A stretch of DNA of 64,000 nt from Chitinophaga pinensis (GTDB lineage Bacteria; Bacteroidota; Bacteroidia; NS11-12g; UBA955): positions 186,001 to 250,000 of the forward strand of contig CAMBXL010000003.1 of the NCBI GenBank assembly GCA_945871905.1, read 5' to 3'. Each line of letters begins with the position of its first letter. Within the stretch, counting starts at the first letter, position 1. Position numbers and translations under genes: made by a program. This document shows positions 16,378 to 24,582 of this stretch, piece after piece. The notes beneath the pieces were generated by a model. It worked only from the letters and a program-made list of their open reading frames with translations. It did no database searches and was not told where the DNA came from.

Positions 16378-16399
16378 TCTAAAATCAAAAAGGCATAAA

Positions 16400-16427
16400 A
16401 AAAGCCTGTTCAAAAGAACAGACTTTT
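16400..16427 (-). terminator. Bidirectional terminator hairpin
   Basis: AAAAGTCTGTTC-TTTT-GAACAGGCTTTT (minus strand) is a 12-bp stem followed by a T run; the A run on the other side lets it also end the M1 peptidase transcript. It lies 16 nt past the H1-like stop and 22 nt past the peptidase stop. Confidence 0.88.
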
Positions 16428-16443
16428 AGAAATCGGTTACTAA

Positions 16444-16755
16444 TTACTTTTTCTTAGCTTTAGCTTTAGCTTTAGGAGCTGCTTTTGGAGCTGCTTTAGC
16501 TTTTGGAGCCGCTTTAGCTTTTGCTTTTGGAGCTGCTTTTGCTTTCGCTTTAGGAGCTGCTTTCGCTTTCGCTTTAGGTGCTACTTTCGCTTTTGCTTTA
16601 GGAGCTGCTTTCGCTTTAGCTTTTGGAGCTGCTTTCGCTTTAGGTGCTACTTTTGCTTTTGCTTTTGGAGCTGCTTTAGTTGCTTTTGCTTTAGGAGCTG
16701 CTTTAGGCGCAGACTTTGTAGCTTTTGCTTTTGGTGCTGTTTTTTTTGTTGCCAT
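16444..16755 (-). CDS. Lysine/alanine/proline-rich histone H1-like protein
   Basis: 103 residues made almost only of Lys, Ala and Pro with a few Thr, Val and Ser, in repeats of the type AAPKAKAK, starting MATKKTAPKAKATK and ending AKKK. About 38 lysines and no Asp, Glu or Arg give a very high positive charge, as in the C-terminal tail of histone H1 and the H1-like proteins of chlamydiae and other bacteria. It should be a disordered DNA- or RNA-binding nucleoid protein. The DNA repeats (units around 18-24 bp) make copy number prone to slippage. It follows the SET-domain gene by 48 bp on the same strand with no clear promoter between them. Confidence 0.82.
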   Translation of the reverse strand: MATKKTAPKAKATKSAPKAAPKAKATKAAPKAKAKVAPKAKAAPKAKAKAAPKAKAKVAPKAKAKAAPKAKAKAAPKAKAKAAPKAKAAPKAAPKAKAKAKKK

Positions 16756-16803
16756 AATTATATAAATTGGTTTATTATTGGTTTCTTTTTGGATTATTAT
16801 TAT

Positions 16804-17184
16804 TTAACTTAATTCGGAGTGCATGTCTCCATAATCTATCGTTATTTCTTCGTTTACGCTTATGTTTTTAGTCGCTTTAAAAACCATTACATTTTCTTTG
16901 ATTTTTTTATTATAGGTAGCATTATTACTTTTAGAATGATTATATAAAGAACCGAAGCCTAATACTATTGCGGCACTTTTTTTTTGCGTATTCCACACAA
17001 AGGTGTAATTTTCTAAAAGATTATCAATTAACATGTAATGATCTTTTTTACTCAATTCAATTATAGGACAAATTTCAATGATATCTCCTTTCTTAATTTC
17101 CTTAGATGTAAACACTCCCCTACCTTTATGTCCAGCTTTACGTACAACCAAAAAATTCTGACCTTTTATATTTAAATCCTGCAC
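16804..17184 (-). CDS. SET-domain protein lysine methyltransferase
   Basis: 126 residues, a stand-alone SET domain. Visible motifs: GRGVF (21-25) at the SAM-binding N-terminus, the YNHSKSNNA knot motif (81-89, Asn82-His83), and EEITIDYGD (112-120) with the catalytic-site Tyr118. SET enzymes move a methyl group from SAM to a protein lysine. The start is a GTG at 17184; an in-frame stop lies just upstream and no ATG would preserve the first strand. The lysine-rich H1-like gene follows directly, which makes that protein the obvious candidate substrate, as for the chlamydial SET enzyme and its histone-like proteins. The pairing is inference. Confidence 0.85.
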   Translation of the reverse strand: MQDLNIKGQNFLVVRKAGHKGRGVFTSKEIKKGDIIEICPIIELSKKDHYMLIDNLLENYTFVWNTQKKSAAIVLGFGSLYNHSKSNNATYNKKIKENVMVFKATKNISVNEEITIDYGDMHSELS

Positions 17185-17200
17185 TTTTTATTAATGGATT

Positions 17201-17208
17201 CAAAACTA
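17201..17208 (-). promoter_or_regulatory. Possible -7 box (TAGTTTTG) of the SET/H1-like unit
   Basis: Minus-strand TAGTTTTG fits TAnnTTTG and ends 16 nt before the GTG start of the SET gene at 17184. No such box is seen between the SET and H1-like genes. Confidence 0.45.
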
Positions 17209-17301
17209 AGTAGTAATACAGATATACAGAACTTCTTAACAAAATTCTATTAACATTTTATCAAATATTATATTAATATATAGTAAACTTGGTTGACTAT
17301 T

Positions 17302-18777
17302 TTATTTTTTATATCGATACAAATACAATGTATTGGTATTAGATTGTATTGCACTATCTATCAATTCATAATGCTTGTCGTAAAAACCATTGTGAGGCAA
17401 ACTCCAATAATAAAACCCTGTTGTATAGGTTCTTATTAAATAGTCGGAAGGCTTATCTGACAACTCTTTCCATATTCGCTTCTTGTTTTTTGTTCCTTGT
17501 AAATCATCGGAAAAATGAACCGGTAAAGCAACAGGTAAAAAGGTATTATACAACAAATTTGTTTTGATATAGTATGAACCATGTTCTACACAATCCACAA
17601 ACAAGGTTTTGTCATTTTGTTTAGATAAATGTCTTGTTATGGCATCTTCATGGTATTTTTTAATCGAAAATTCAAATTGAGGATTCAGCTTTTTATCTGT
17701 TTGATACAAACTTATTAATACTACTATTGTGAATATTAAATTTGATTTATTTTGTTCTTCTTTTAAAGTATAAAGTTGGACCAAAACAAAGAAAAAAAAT
17801 GTAAAAAGTGGTAAATAATAATGTCCAAAATTATATGGTGACAAAAGCACCATTAATCCTGAAGCTCCCATAAAAACAAGCCAAAAAAGCGCTGCTAATC
17901 GATTTTCCTTTTGTTGTAAATTGGAATAAAAATAAAACAAAAATGCAATTGATATAATGGGTAAAACCTGAATAAAGTTGATATTAATATCATTCCACTT
18001 CTGTGTAAATGGTATAGCTGTTTTAACATTAGTATAAGAAAAATTATACTGCAATGTTTGTATAAACGGAATCAGCGAATGATTAACTGCTAATAAAACC
18101 ACAAAGAAAAATGATGGTAAAATAAAAACCATAAACATTATACTTCTTTCCTTTATTGATTTTACTTTCACAAACTGATATATCAATAACAGGGCTGCCA
18201 TTAAGATAAAAGGCTCCTTGAACCAAAAGGACAGACCCATCATGAACATCGATAATCTTAAATCAAACACATGGCTTTCTTTTTCGAATTTAGCATTAAA
18301 ATAAAGCGCTATTATTACGGAAACTGTCCCATAAAATTCAGTGTATAAACCATCACCAAAATTATTGGGCAACAGTAAAAAAACAAGAGTTAACAAACTT
18401 AATAAAACAGATAAAATTACAGAATTTAATTTTAACACATAGAATTTATAGGTGTATAATGCTGCTAACAATGTTACCAAATAGACCAATATAAAAGTAG
18501 CCCAAATTTTGGAAGGAATTAGGGTATAAAATAAAATCAAAAGATAAAACAATCCTGGTGGTTTGTTTTCCCATGCATCTATATAAAGGGTACCACCTTC
18601 TTGAACTTTGAAAGCTATAGCCGTAAATATTCCACCATCTGTTAAAAGGTAACCAGGATATATTTGAAATAAAAACAAGCCTGTTGACAACAACAAGACC
18701 GAAAATAAGCCAAAGATAAAATTACCCTTACTTACTTGCTTGTTGTTTGTCTGCGAAAAATAAAACAAGTTCTTCAT
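17302..18777 (-). CDS. Glycosyltransferase family 39-like membrane protein
   Basis: 491 residues with about ten to eleven membrane helices in the first 340 residues and a soluble C-terminal part. The first loop carries the acidic signature LLTDGGIFTAIAFKVQEGGTLYIDAWENKPPG, as in PMT/ArnT-type GT-C enzymes that use lipid-linked sugar donors on the periplasmic side. The acceptor is unknown. The ATG at 18777 lies inside the preceding phosphatase gene (50-bp overlap); a later start would remove the first helix, so the overlap appears real. Confidence 0.82.
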   Translation of the reverse strand: MKNLFYFSQTNNKQVSKGNFIFGLFSVLLLSTGLFLFQIYPGYLLTDGGIFTAIAFKVQEGGTLYIDAWENKPPGLFYLLILFYTLIPSKIWATFILVYLVTLLAALYTYKFYVLKLNSVILSVLLSLLTLVFLLLPNNFGDGLYTEFYGTVSVIIALYFNAKFEKESHVFDLRLSMFMMGLSFWFKEPFILMAALLLIYQFVKVKSIKERSIMFMVFILPSFFFVVLLAVNHSLIPFIQTLQYNFSYTNVKTAIPFTQKWNDININFIQVLPIISIAFLFYFYSNLQQKENRLAALFWLVFMGASGLMVLLSPYNFGHYYLPLFTFFFFVLVQLYTLKEEQNKSNLIFTIVVLISLYQTDKKLNPQFEFSIKKYHEDAITRHLSKQNDKTLFVDCVEHGSYYIKTNLLYNTFLPVALPVHFSDDLQGTKNKKRIWKELSDKPSDYLIRTYTTGFYYWSLPHNGFYDKHYELIDSAIQSNTNTLYLYRYKK

Positions 18778-19201
18778 TCACGTCATTTAAAAGATTAAAA
18801 ACGGCATCAAAACCTTCTTCATCACCAAAATAGGGGTCAGGAATAATTTGCCCTTTGTACTTATCTGAATAATGGGTTAGCAAAACTATTTTATCAGTAT
18901 GTTCAGGAAACATAGTGTGTAAATTTTCTAAATTGGAATGGTCCATCGCAAATAAGTAATCATAGTGATGAATATCTGAAGGGTTAATTTGGCGAGCCCT
19001 GTGATTCATTTCTATCCCATTTTTCTTAGCAGATTTAATGGTTCTAGGGTCAGGCAATTCACCGGCGTGCCAGTTACCTGTTCCACAAGAATCAATTTCG
19101 AAATGGGCTTTTAGGGAGCGCACATCCAAATGGTGTAAAAATAATGCTTCAGCTAATGGACTTCTACAAATATTCCCTAAGCAAACAAACAGTACTTTCA
19201 T
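18728..19201 (-). CDS. Low-molecular-weight protein-tyrosine phosphatase
   Basis: 157 residues. The CX5R active-site loop is CLGNICRS with Cys7 and Arg13, and the general-acid Asp lies in DPYFGDEEGF near residue 121. Such enzymes dephosphorylate tyrosine on proteins, in bacteria often in connection with polysaccharide synthesis. The gene is sandwiched between a mini-lipoprotein gene (3-bp gap) and the GT39-like gene (50-bp overlap), so the three are one transcription unit. Confidence 0.93.
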   Translation of the reverse strand: MKVLFVCLGNICRSPLAEALFLHHLDVRSLKAHFEIDSCGTGNWHAGELPDPRTIKSAKKNGIEMNHRARQINPSDIHHYDYLFAMDHSNLENLHTMFPEHTDKIVLLTHYSDKYKGQIIPDPYFGDEEGFDAVFNLLNDVNEELVLFFADKQQASK

Positions 19202-19204
19202 AAC

Positions 19205-19318
19205 TTACATTCTACCCATTTCTACTCGCGTGCTTGTGGATCCATTACACTTTTTGGAAGAACCACATGAAGATAAAACCATTAAACAAACGGCAGTTAA
19301 TACAATTAAAACTTTCAT
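19205..19318 (-). CDS. 37-residue mini-lipoprotein
   Basis: ATG at 19318, stop at 19205-19207. The signal peptide MKVLIVLTAVCLMVLSSC has lipobox LSSC; after the lipidated Cys18 only 19 residues remain (GSSKKCNGSTSTRVEMGRM), including a second Cys. The shape (CGxxKKC) resembles that of the mini-lipoprotein at 24106. It is the first gene of the lipoprotein/phosphatase/glycosyltransferase unit. Function unknown. Confidence 0.75.
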   Translation of the reverse strand: MKVLIVLTAVCLMVLSSCGSSKKCNGSTSTRVEMGRM

Positions 19319-19400
19319 TGTTGCAATATTAATTTATTTATATGAAAACGAAAACTTGTGTATTTTATTTGAAACATAGCTAAAAAAGTCGCAAAAGATG

Positions 19401-19408
19401 TAATTTTG
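19401..19408 (+). promoter_or_regulatory. -7 promoter box (TAATTTTG) of the Omp85-like gene
   Basis: Fits TAnnTTTG and ends 12 nt before the TTG start at 19421, which supports that unusual start. Confidence 0.55.
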
Positions 19409-19420
19409 TGTTTTTAAGGA

Positions 19421-21166
19421 TTGAACTCACCTACTATAAAATATGGCTTACTGATTTATTTTGTGTGTTTATCTATGTCCATTTCCTCCGCTCAGTTTGT
19501 TAGACTTGAGTACAAAAACAATCCTTTAAATTATCCATACAATGCTAGAATAGACTCCAGTCAAATGAATAATGCATTGTCACAATTCAAAAATTATTAT
19601 CTTTCTAATGGTTTTTTGGGGTTTAGTTACGACTCTATCCTATTTCAAGATTCCACATACAAAATAAACAATTTTTTGGGTGAGCGCTATCGGATTAAAT
19701 CAATCGCTTATAACCTGTCTAATCAAAAAAAAATTTACCCAATAAAAACCACTTATTTTGATACCCTACAATTAAAAAGTCATATTGATTACATCCTTTC
19801 TCAACTTGAGAACAGCGGATATCCATTCAGTATAGTTAATGTAAAAATAGACCAATTAGATTCTAATGACCTTAATTACCATTTGGAAATAAACAAAGGC
19901 CCTCTTTTTATATATGACACACTCCATATTGAAGGTGAACGTTTGTTGAAATCTAATTTTTTGGAGGCTTATTTGGGGATAAAAAATAAAAATGCTTACA
20001 ACGAAAATATATTTAAAAAAGTAAATGGAAAAATCAATCAATTGCCGTTTGTTTCTTCCGAAAGAACACCACTTGTTGCTTTTATTGAAGGTGGATTAGC
20101 CAAACCTTACATCTATTTGAAAAAGAAAAAAGCGGACCAAATTAATGGGATTATTGGTTTAGCTCCCGGCAATAATTCTACTCAAGCATTTGTATTTACA
20201 GGCGAGTTTTTACTTAAACTCAATAATCTTTTTAAAAGTGCTAAATCTATCCATTTGAATTGGAGAAGTTTTAATGCCAGATCGCAAGAGTTAAAAGCTC
20301 AAGCCAATTTACCTTATCTGTTTGCCAAACCAATTGGACTAGATTATAGTTTAGATTTTTTAAAATTTGACACCCTTTATACCAGTGTACAAAACCAAAT
20401 AGGGTTTAAGTATTATACCTCTGGATTAAATGGCATAAAAGCATTTTATCAAACCTCCATTACCAATTTAAACAGTGTTGACACTTTCGCTATTAGGGTG
20501 AACAAGAAATTACCAAGCATTCATTCTATTTCGAACAACAGATATGGTTTGGAGGGATATTACAATCATTTGGATTACATTTTCAATCCTCAAAGAGGTT
20601 GGATTATAGACGGTCAATTGCTAGTGGGAAGCCGAACTTTGTTGAGGGATAATATTATTTCTCAGGTAAAATTCGAAAATCAGAAAACATTGTATGACTC
20701 AATACAACTCAAAACAACACAACTTTTCTATAAAATAAAATACGATCAATTTTTTAAACTGGGCAATAGCAGCACGTTTAAATTAGGGATTTATATGACC
20801 CAAATAGTGAGTGACAATTTGTATTTCAATGAATTATTAAGAGAAGGAGGTATAAATTCCTTAAAAGGTTTTAATGAACAGAGTATATTTGCAAGCAATT
20901 TTAATATGTTAGACATAGAATATCGTTATTTAATTTCAAAAGACTCTTATTTTAAGGTGTTTTGGAATGGGGCGTACTATGAAAATAAGCAAGTAGAACT
21001 AGGGAATAACACTATTTCCGACTTTCCATGGGGTTTTGGTGTTGGTGGACAAATAGAAACGGGTGCTGGTATTTTATCTATTATCTATGCCCTTGGCAAA
21101 GAAAAAAACAATCCATTTGATTTAAGAACAGGAAAAATACATTTTGGGATTAGTAACTTTTTTTAA
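19421..21166 (+). CDS. Omp85-family (BamA/TamA-like) outer-membrane protein
   Basis: 581 residues. A signal peptide (ending SMSISSAQ) is followed by one or two POTRA-like segments (about 45-200, for example YRIKSIAYNLSN and FIYDTLHIEGERLL) and a 16-strand-type barrel with the family's loop motif in variant form, LREGGINSLKGFNEQSIF. The C-terminus ends in Phe-Phe. Such proteins insert or export other proteins; this short version could be TamA-like or a haemolysin-type exporter. The start is TTG, since a stop lies one triplet further up and the next ATG is inside the signal peptide. The next gene overlaps its end by 23 bp. Confidence 0.82.
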   Translation: MNSPTIKYGLLIYFVCLSMSISSAQFVRLEYKNNPLNYPYNARIDSSQMNNALSQFKNYYLSNGFLGFSYDSILFQDSTYKINNFLGERYRIKSIAYNLSNQKKIYPIKTTYFDTLQLKSHIDYILSQLENSGYPFSIVNVKIDQLDSNDLNYHLEINKGPLFIYDTLHIEGERLLKSNFLEAYLGIKNKNAYNENIFKKVNGKINQLPFVSSERTPLVAFIEGGLAKPYIYLKKKKADQINGIIGLAPGNNSTQAFVFTGEFLLKLNNLFKSAKSIHLNWRSFNARSQELKAQANLPYLFAKPIGLDYSLDFLKFDTLYTSVQNQIGFKYYTSGLNGIKAFYQTSITNLNSVDTFAIRVNKKLPSIHSISNNRYGLEGYYNHLDYIFNPQRGWIIDGQLLVGSRTLLRDNIISQVKFENQKTLYDSIQLKTTQLFYKIKYDQFFKLGNSSTFKLGIYMTQIVSDNLYFNELLREGGINSLKGFNEQSIFASNFNMLDIEYRYLISKDSYFKVFWNGAYYENKQVELGNNTISDFPWGFGVGGQIETGAGILSIIYALGKEKNNPFDLRTGKIHFGISNFF

Positions 21167-22130
21167 AAAAACGCTTTTTGGATTAGCAATGTTTTTACCA
21201 TTGTTAATGTTTTCGCAGGAAACTACTCCTGCCGATACTTCTTTGGAATACGACAACCAAGCGTTTATAGAATATTATTTTAACGAACGTGCTTTACAAA
21301 TAGAACAACAGTTACTTATAGAATACGCCAACAGTTTGCTTGATGATAGTTTGGCAATTAAAGACACTCTTTTTTACCATTCATTTATAGGATTTGACAA
21401 AAGCACATATTTGAACTCCAAAAGAAATATTCGCAAAAGTTTATTGGCTTCACAAAATCCCCCTATTAGAAAAAATCTTAATAATTATGTGGTGTTTGCT
21501 TGGTTGATAATGATTCTGTTTTTAATGATTCAGTTTAAAAGAATATTTCCCAACCAGTATTATTTAATTACAAAATCTACTTTTAATCAAATCAACTTTG
21601 ATGATTTTATTGAATCACAAAACAACAACTTTACATTAAGTAAATACCTTACTTGGCTTATCATTAGCCAAATTATCAGCATTGGCTTATTTGCTCATTT
21701 TAACCAACAAGCACTTTTTAGCCATATTAAACCATGGTTACTTATTTTATACATAAATGGGCTTATTTTGGCTATTTTTATTTTAAACCAACTTTTCAAA
21801 ATGTTGTTTTCTTATGCATTTAACCAATTGTCTTTACAAGAACATTACGCTATTATATACAGAATACATTCCTATGTATTTGCTATCCTTTTTTTACCAA
21901 TATTACTAGTTGTATACTATCAATTTCCCCAATTATTAAAGAATGGAATGATCTATTTATTGTCCATTTATCTCTTATTGGTATATGTATTTAGTATTAT
22001 TAAATTCGTCACTTCATCGCAATTTTTGAAAAGTGGTTCAATTTTAATTTTAATTTTGTACATTTGCAGCTTCGAAATTTTACCATTAGTAGTGTTAATA
22101 GCATCGATAACAAAGTTTATGAATTTATGA
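21144..22130 (+). CDS. DUF4271 membrane protein
   Basis: 328 residues: an N-terminal signal-like helix, a soluble stretch of about 90 residues, then six or so membrane helices from about residue 115 on. The pattern YLTWLIISQIISIGLF...FKMLFSYAFNQL...RIHSYVFAILFLPI matches Bacteroidota DUF4271. It overlaps the Omp85 gene by 23 bp and its TGA overlaps the HemD ATG by 4 bp, the common DUF4271-hemD arrangement. The start at 21144 is a TTG; an ATG at 21189 is the alternative. Function unknown, possibly linked to haem metabolism through its neighbour. Confidence 0.82.
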   Translation: MGLVTFFKKTLFGLAMFLPLLMFSQETTPADTSLEYDNQAFIEYYFNERALQIEQQLLIEYANSLLDDSLAIKDTLFYHSFIGFDKSTYLNSKRNIRKSLLASQNPPIRKNLNNYVVFAWLIMILFLMIQFKRIFPNQYYLITKSTFNQINFDDFIESQNNNFTLSKYLTWLIISQIISIGLFAHFNQQALFSHIKPWLLILYINGLILAIFILNQLFKMLFSYAFNQLSLQEHYAIIYRIHSYVFAILFLPILLVVYYQFPQLLKNGMIYLLSIYLLLVYVFSIIKFVTSSQFLKSGSILILILYICSFEILPLVVLIASITKFMNL

Positions 22131-22888
22131 CCAAACAGGGCAAGATTAAAACCATTCTCATATCGCAAAACAAACCGGAACCTGGTAAGAAATCAATTTT
22201 TGATGACTTATCTACCAAATATAAGATAAAAATCGATTACAGGTCTTTTATCCAAGTTGAGCCTGTTCATGGTCGCGAAGTAAGAAAAAATAAGGTTAAC
22301 ATACTGAATCACACAGCAGTTATCTTTAATTCAAAGAATGCAGTTGACAATTTTTTTCGTGTCGTTGAAGAATTAAGAGTAGAACTTCCTCAGGATATGA
22401 AATATTTTTGTGTTACTGAAGGCATCGGATTATACATTCAAAAGTATATTTTCTTGAGAAAACGAAAAGTATTTTCTCCTAAACTAAATACAGAAGCAGA
22501 TTTCTTAAATTTATTACTCGCTCACAAAACCGAAAAATATCTTTTTCCGTGTTCAGATATTCGCAAAGCCACTATTTTAGACTTTTGCGCTAAAAATAAA
22601 ATCAATATCGTAGAAAGCTGTATGTATAAAACGGTTTCTGCCGATTTGAGCGACTTGGAAGATGTTTTTTATGATGCCATTGTCTTTTTCAGCCCAGCGG
22701 ATATTAAATCTTTGTTTGATAATTTTCCTGATTTTAAGCAGAATAACACCCGTTTGGCTGCTATCGGCGAATCTACTCAATTAGCACTTATAGAACATCA
22801 GTTGGTATGTGATATTCAAGCGCCAACTAAGGAAAACCCTTCCATTGTAAAAGCATTAGAAGCTTACATTAAAGAGGTAAACGCTTAA
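22127..22888 (+). CDS. hemD: Uroporphyrinogen-III synthase
   Basis: 253 residues from the ATG at 22127 (MTKQGKIKTILISQNKP), which overlaps the DUF4271 stop as ATGA. Two-lobed alternating alpha/beta pattern with the family landmarks AVIFNSKNAVDNFF and DAIVFFSPADIKSLFDNF...AAIGESTQLAL. It closes hydroxymethylbilane to uroporphyrinogen III in tetrapyrrole synthesis. HemD is poorly conserved, but these features and the DUF4271 neighbour agree. Confidence 0.9.
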   Translation: MTKQGKIKTILISQNKPEPGKKSIFDDLSTKYKIKIDYRSFIQVEPVHGREVRKNKVNILNHTAVIFNSKNAVDNFFRVVEELRVELPQDMKYFCVTEGIGLYIQKYIFLRKRKVFSPKLNTEADFLNLLLAHKTEKYLFPCSDIRKATILDFCAKNKINIVESCMYKTVSADLSDLEDVFYDAIVFFSPADIKSLFDNFPDFKQNNTRLAAIGESTQLALIEHQLVCDIQAPTKENPSIVKALEAYIKEVNA

Positions 22889-24075
22889 TCAACTTTTACG
22901 CAATGAATCACTTTTTTTTGCCCTAAATGAGGACAAACAAACAAATAATCATTTCCCCCTTCTTTCAAACCTAATTTTTTGTAGACTTCTTCCGTTTTTA
23001 TTCCCACACCCCTACTTTTAATATTGGCTTTGGTGATTTTTTCTGTTTTTAAGTAGTTTTTAAACTGTTGATTGAATATTTGTACACTTACTATTTTAAA
23101 AACTCGACCTATACAATTGGGAAAATATTGGCTAGAAATATAAAATGGAACCGCATAATCAATGGCAAACCATTCATTTTCAAAAGCATAATGATGGTTT
23201 AAACGGGCTTTTACCAAAGAGGCGCCCGTTTCATAAAAATAACCTGACAACTGTTGAGCAAGAGTGGGACGCGAGTATGAGTCTGCCAATAAATACTTAA
23301 CTTCTTGAAATTGAGTATTTTCTAAATCTATGCAAACCAAATTAATAGCATTTTCATCTTTTTTCTTCTCAAAATTAACATGAATCAACATTTCCTTCAT
23401 TTCACCTTTGTAACTAATAAAGTAAATAGATTCAATCTGATGTAGCTCATTTATCGCCATTTGATGGTCGTACATAGGCGAACATTTTATATAAAGGTGA
23501 TTAGTAATGCTTTGAATATGTGGCAATAATGCAATAATATTGGGCTGGTGTTCCGATAATAAAATTTCTCTTTTCCCTTCATTTCTTCTATCAGGATCGG
23601 TATAAACAGCCTCAAAAAAACTATTACACTCTTTAACGTAAGCAGTTGCATCAGCGCTTATTCTTTTAATATTGGCAACTTGAAGTAAATTAAAGTTAAA
23701 ATCTACTAAATCATTTACAGTTTCTTCTATTTCCACAGAAACAATGTGTTTAAAATTAGTAGAAAAGGCCCATTCATCGACCCCTAAGCCACCCGCCAAA
23801 ACCAATAATTTATCTCCTTTAATTAAATTAGACTTGTATAAAGCAACATTCTCAGCAGTAGCTTGTTCTAGTAATTTTTTGGTATAAAAACAGTTCTTTT
23901 TAAAAAATGTCGGCAATTTTTCAGAAGCATTTTTCTGTAAACTAAGTTGTTCTGCTACAAAAGAAGCTAATTCATTGTGAGTAGGCTTGTATTTAAAGAT
24001 AAACTTATCGTAGCCCAATTTTTGTGCTTCGGCCAATAAAAAATATATTTCGTTATTTGAAAGGAATGTTTTAAT
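22885..24075 (-). CDS. THUMP-like class I SAM methyltransferase (ATT start proposed)
   Basis: The methyltransferase core includes LLVLAGGLGVDEWAF (SAM-binding motif I) and the unusual catalytic-loop motif YTDPDRRN, then a C-terminal THUMP-like domain (IKSRGVGIKTEEVYKKLGLKEGGNDYLFV). This is the Bacteroidota THUMP-like family, probably acting on RNA; the target is unknown. The first conventional start is TTG at 24036, but upstream codons clearly continue the protein (KTFLSNNEIYFLLAEAQ), matching the usual N-terminus of the family. The nearest plausible initiator is ATT at 24075 (396 residues). It converges with hemD, overlapping by 4 bp. Confidence 0.8.
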   Translation of the reverse strand: MKTFLSNNEIYFLLAEAQKLGYDKFIFKYKPTHNELASFVAEQLSLQKNASEKLPTFFKKNCFYTKKLLEQATAENVALYKSNLIKGDKLLVLAGGLGVDEWAFSTNFKHIVSVEIEETVNDLVDFNFNLLQVANIKRISADATAYVKECNSFFEAVYTDPDRRNEGKREILLSEHQPNIIALLPHIQSITNHLYIKCSPMYDHQMAINELHQIESIYFISYKGEMKEMLIHVNFEKKKDENAINLVCIDLENTQFQEVKYLLADSYSRPTLAQQLSGYFYETGASLVKARLNHHYAFENEWFAIDYAVPFYISSQYFPNCIGRVFKIVSVQIFNQQFKNYLKTEKITKANIKSRGVGIKTEEVYKKLGLKEGGNDYLFVCPHLGQKKVIHCVKVD

Positions 24076-24079
24076 TTTG
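24072..24079 (+). promoter_or_regulatory. -7 promoter box (TAATTTTG) of the mini-lipoprotein/ytxJ unit
   Basis: Fits TAnnTTTG; 26 nt separate it from the ATG at 24106. It overlaps the proposed start of the divergent methyltransferase gene. Confidence 0.5.
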
Positions 24080-24105
24080 TTAAATATTATATATATAAAA
24101 TTTAT

Positions 24106-24243
24106 ATGAAAAAAATTTCAACTTTGGTCATTGCGGTTTCTCTTATTTTAATGGCTGTTTCATGTGGTGGAAGAAAAGACAGATGCCCATCAGTTGGTTA
24201 CAAAATTAACACAAGTCCGTTAATTACCAATACCTTAAAATAA
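24106..24243 (+). CDS. 45-residue mini-lipoprotein
   Basis: ATG 24106, stop TAA 24241-24243, next gene's ATG directly at 24244. Signal peptide MKKISTLVIAVSLILMAVSC with lipobox AVSC (Cys20); the mature tail is only 26 residues (GGRKDRCPSVGYKINTSPL...) and carries a second Cys in a basic context, like the 19205 mini-lipoprotein. Zero spacing to ytxJ indicates one transcript. Function unknown. Confidence 0.8.
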   Translation: MKKISTLVIAVSLILMAVSCGGRKDRCPSVGYKINTSPLITNTLK

Positions 24244-24582
24244 ATGAATTGGATAGAATTGTCCGACCTTGAACAGGTTGATCAAATTATTCAACAATCA
24301 CTTTTAAAACCTCAATTAATTTTCAAACACAGCACCCGTTGTTCAATTAGTTCAATGGTAAAAGACCGTTTGGAAAGACAATGGATAGCTAATTTAGATA
24401 AATTTCCAATTTACTATTTAGACTTAATTCGATACCGTTCAGTTTCAAACATACTCTCAGAAAACTTTGGCGTTATTCATGAGTCGCCTCAATTACTTAT
24501 CATTAAGGACGGAAAATGTCTTTTTAATTGCAGCCACTCTGATATTTCGGTTTCGGCAATAGAGCCTATTATTGGGAAATAG
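24244..24582 (+). CDS. ytxJ: YtxJ-like bacillithiol-system redox protein
   Basis: 112-residue thioredoxin-fold protein. The active-site region FKHSTRCSISS (Cys33), YYLDLIRYRSVSN and the cis-Pro region HESPQLLIIKDGKC match YtxJ/BrxC, monothiol proteins proposed to remove bacillithiol from oxidised proteins. This suggests the organism makes bacillithiol. The gene directly follows a mini-lipoprotein gene and converges with osmC, overlapping by 14 bp. Confidence 0.9.
   Translation: MNWIELSDLEQVDQIIQQSLLKPQLIFKHSTRCSISSMVKDRLERQWIANLDKFPIYYLDLIRYRSVSNILSENFGVIHESPQLLIIKDGKCLFNCSHSDISVSAIEPIIGK

Noticed and set aside
16444-16755. CRISPR-like or satellite repeat
   Set aside because: The periodicity is that of codons for AAPKAKAK in an open frame with start and stop; there are no unique spacers.
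18728-18777. Frameshift between phosphatase and glycosyltransferase
   Set aside because: Both proteins are complete with normal ends, so the overlap is better read as two coupled genes.
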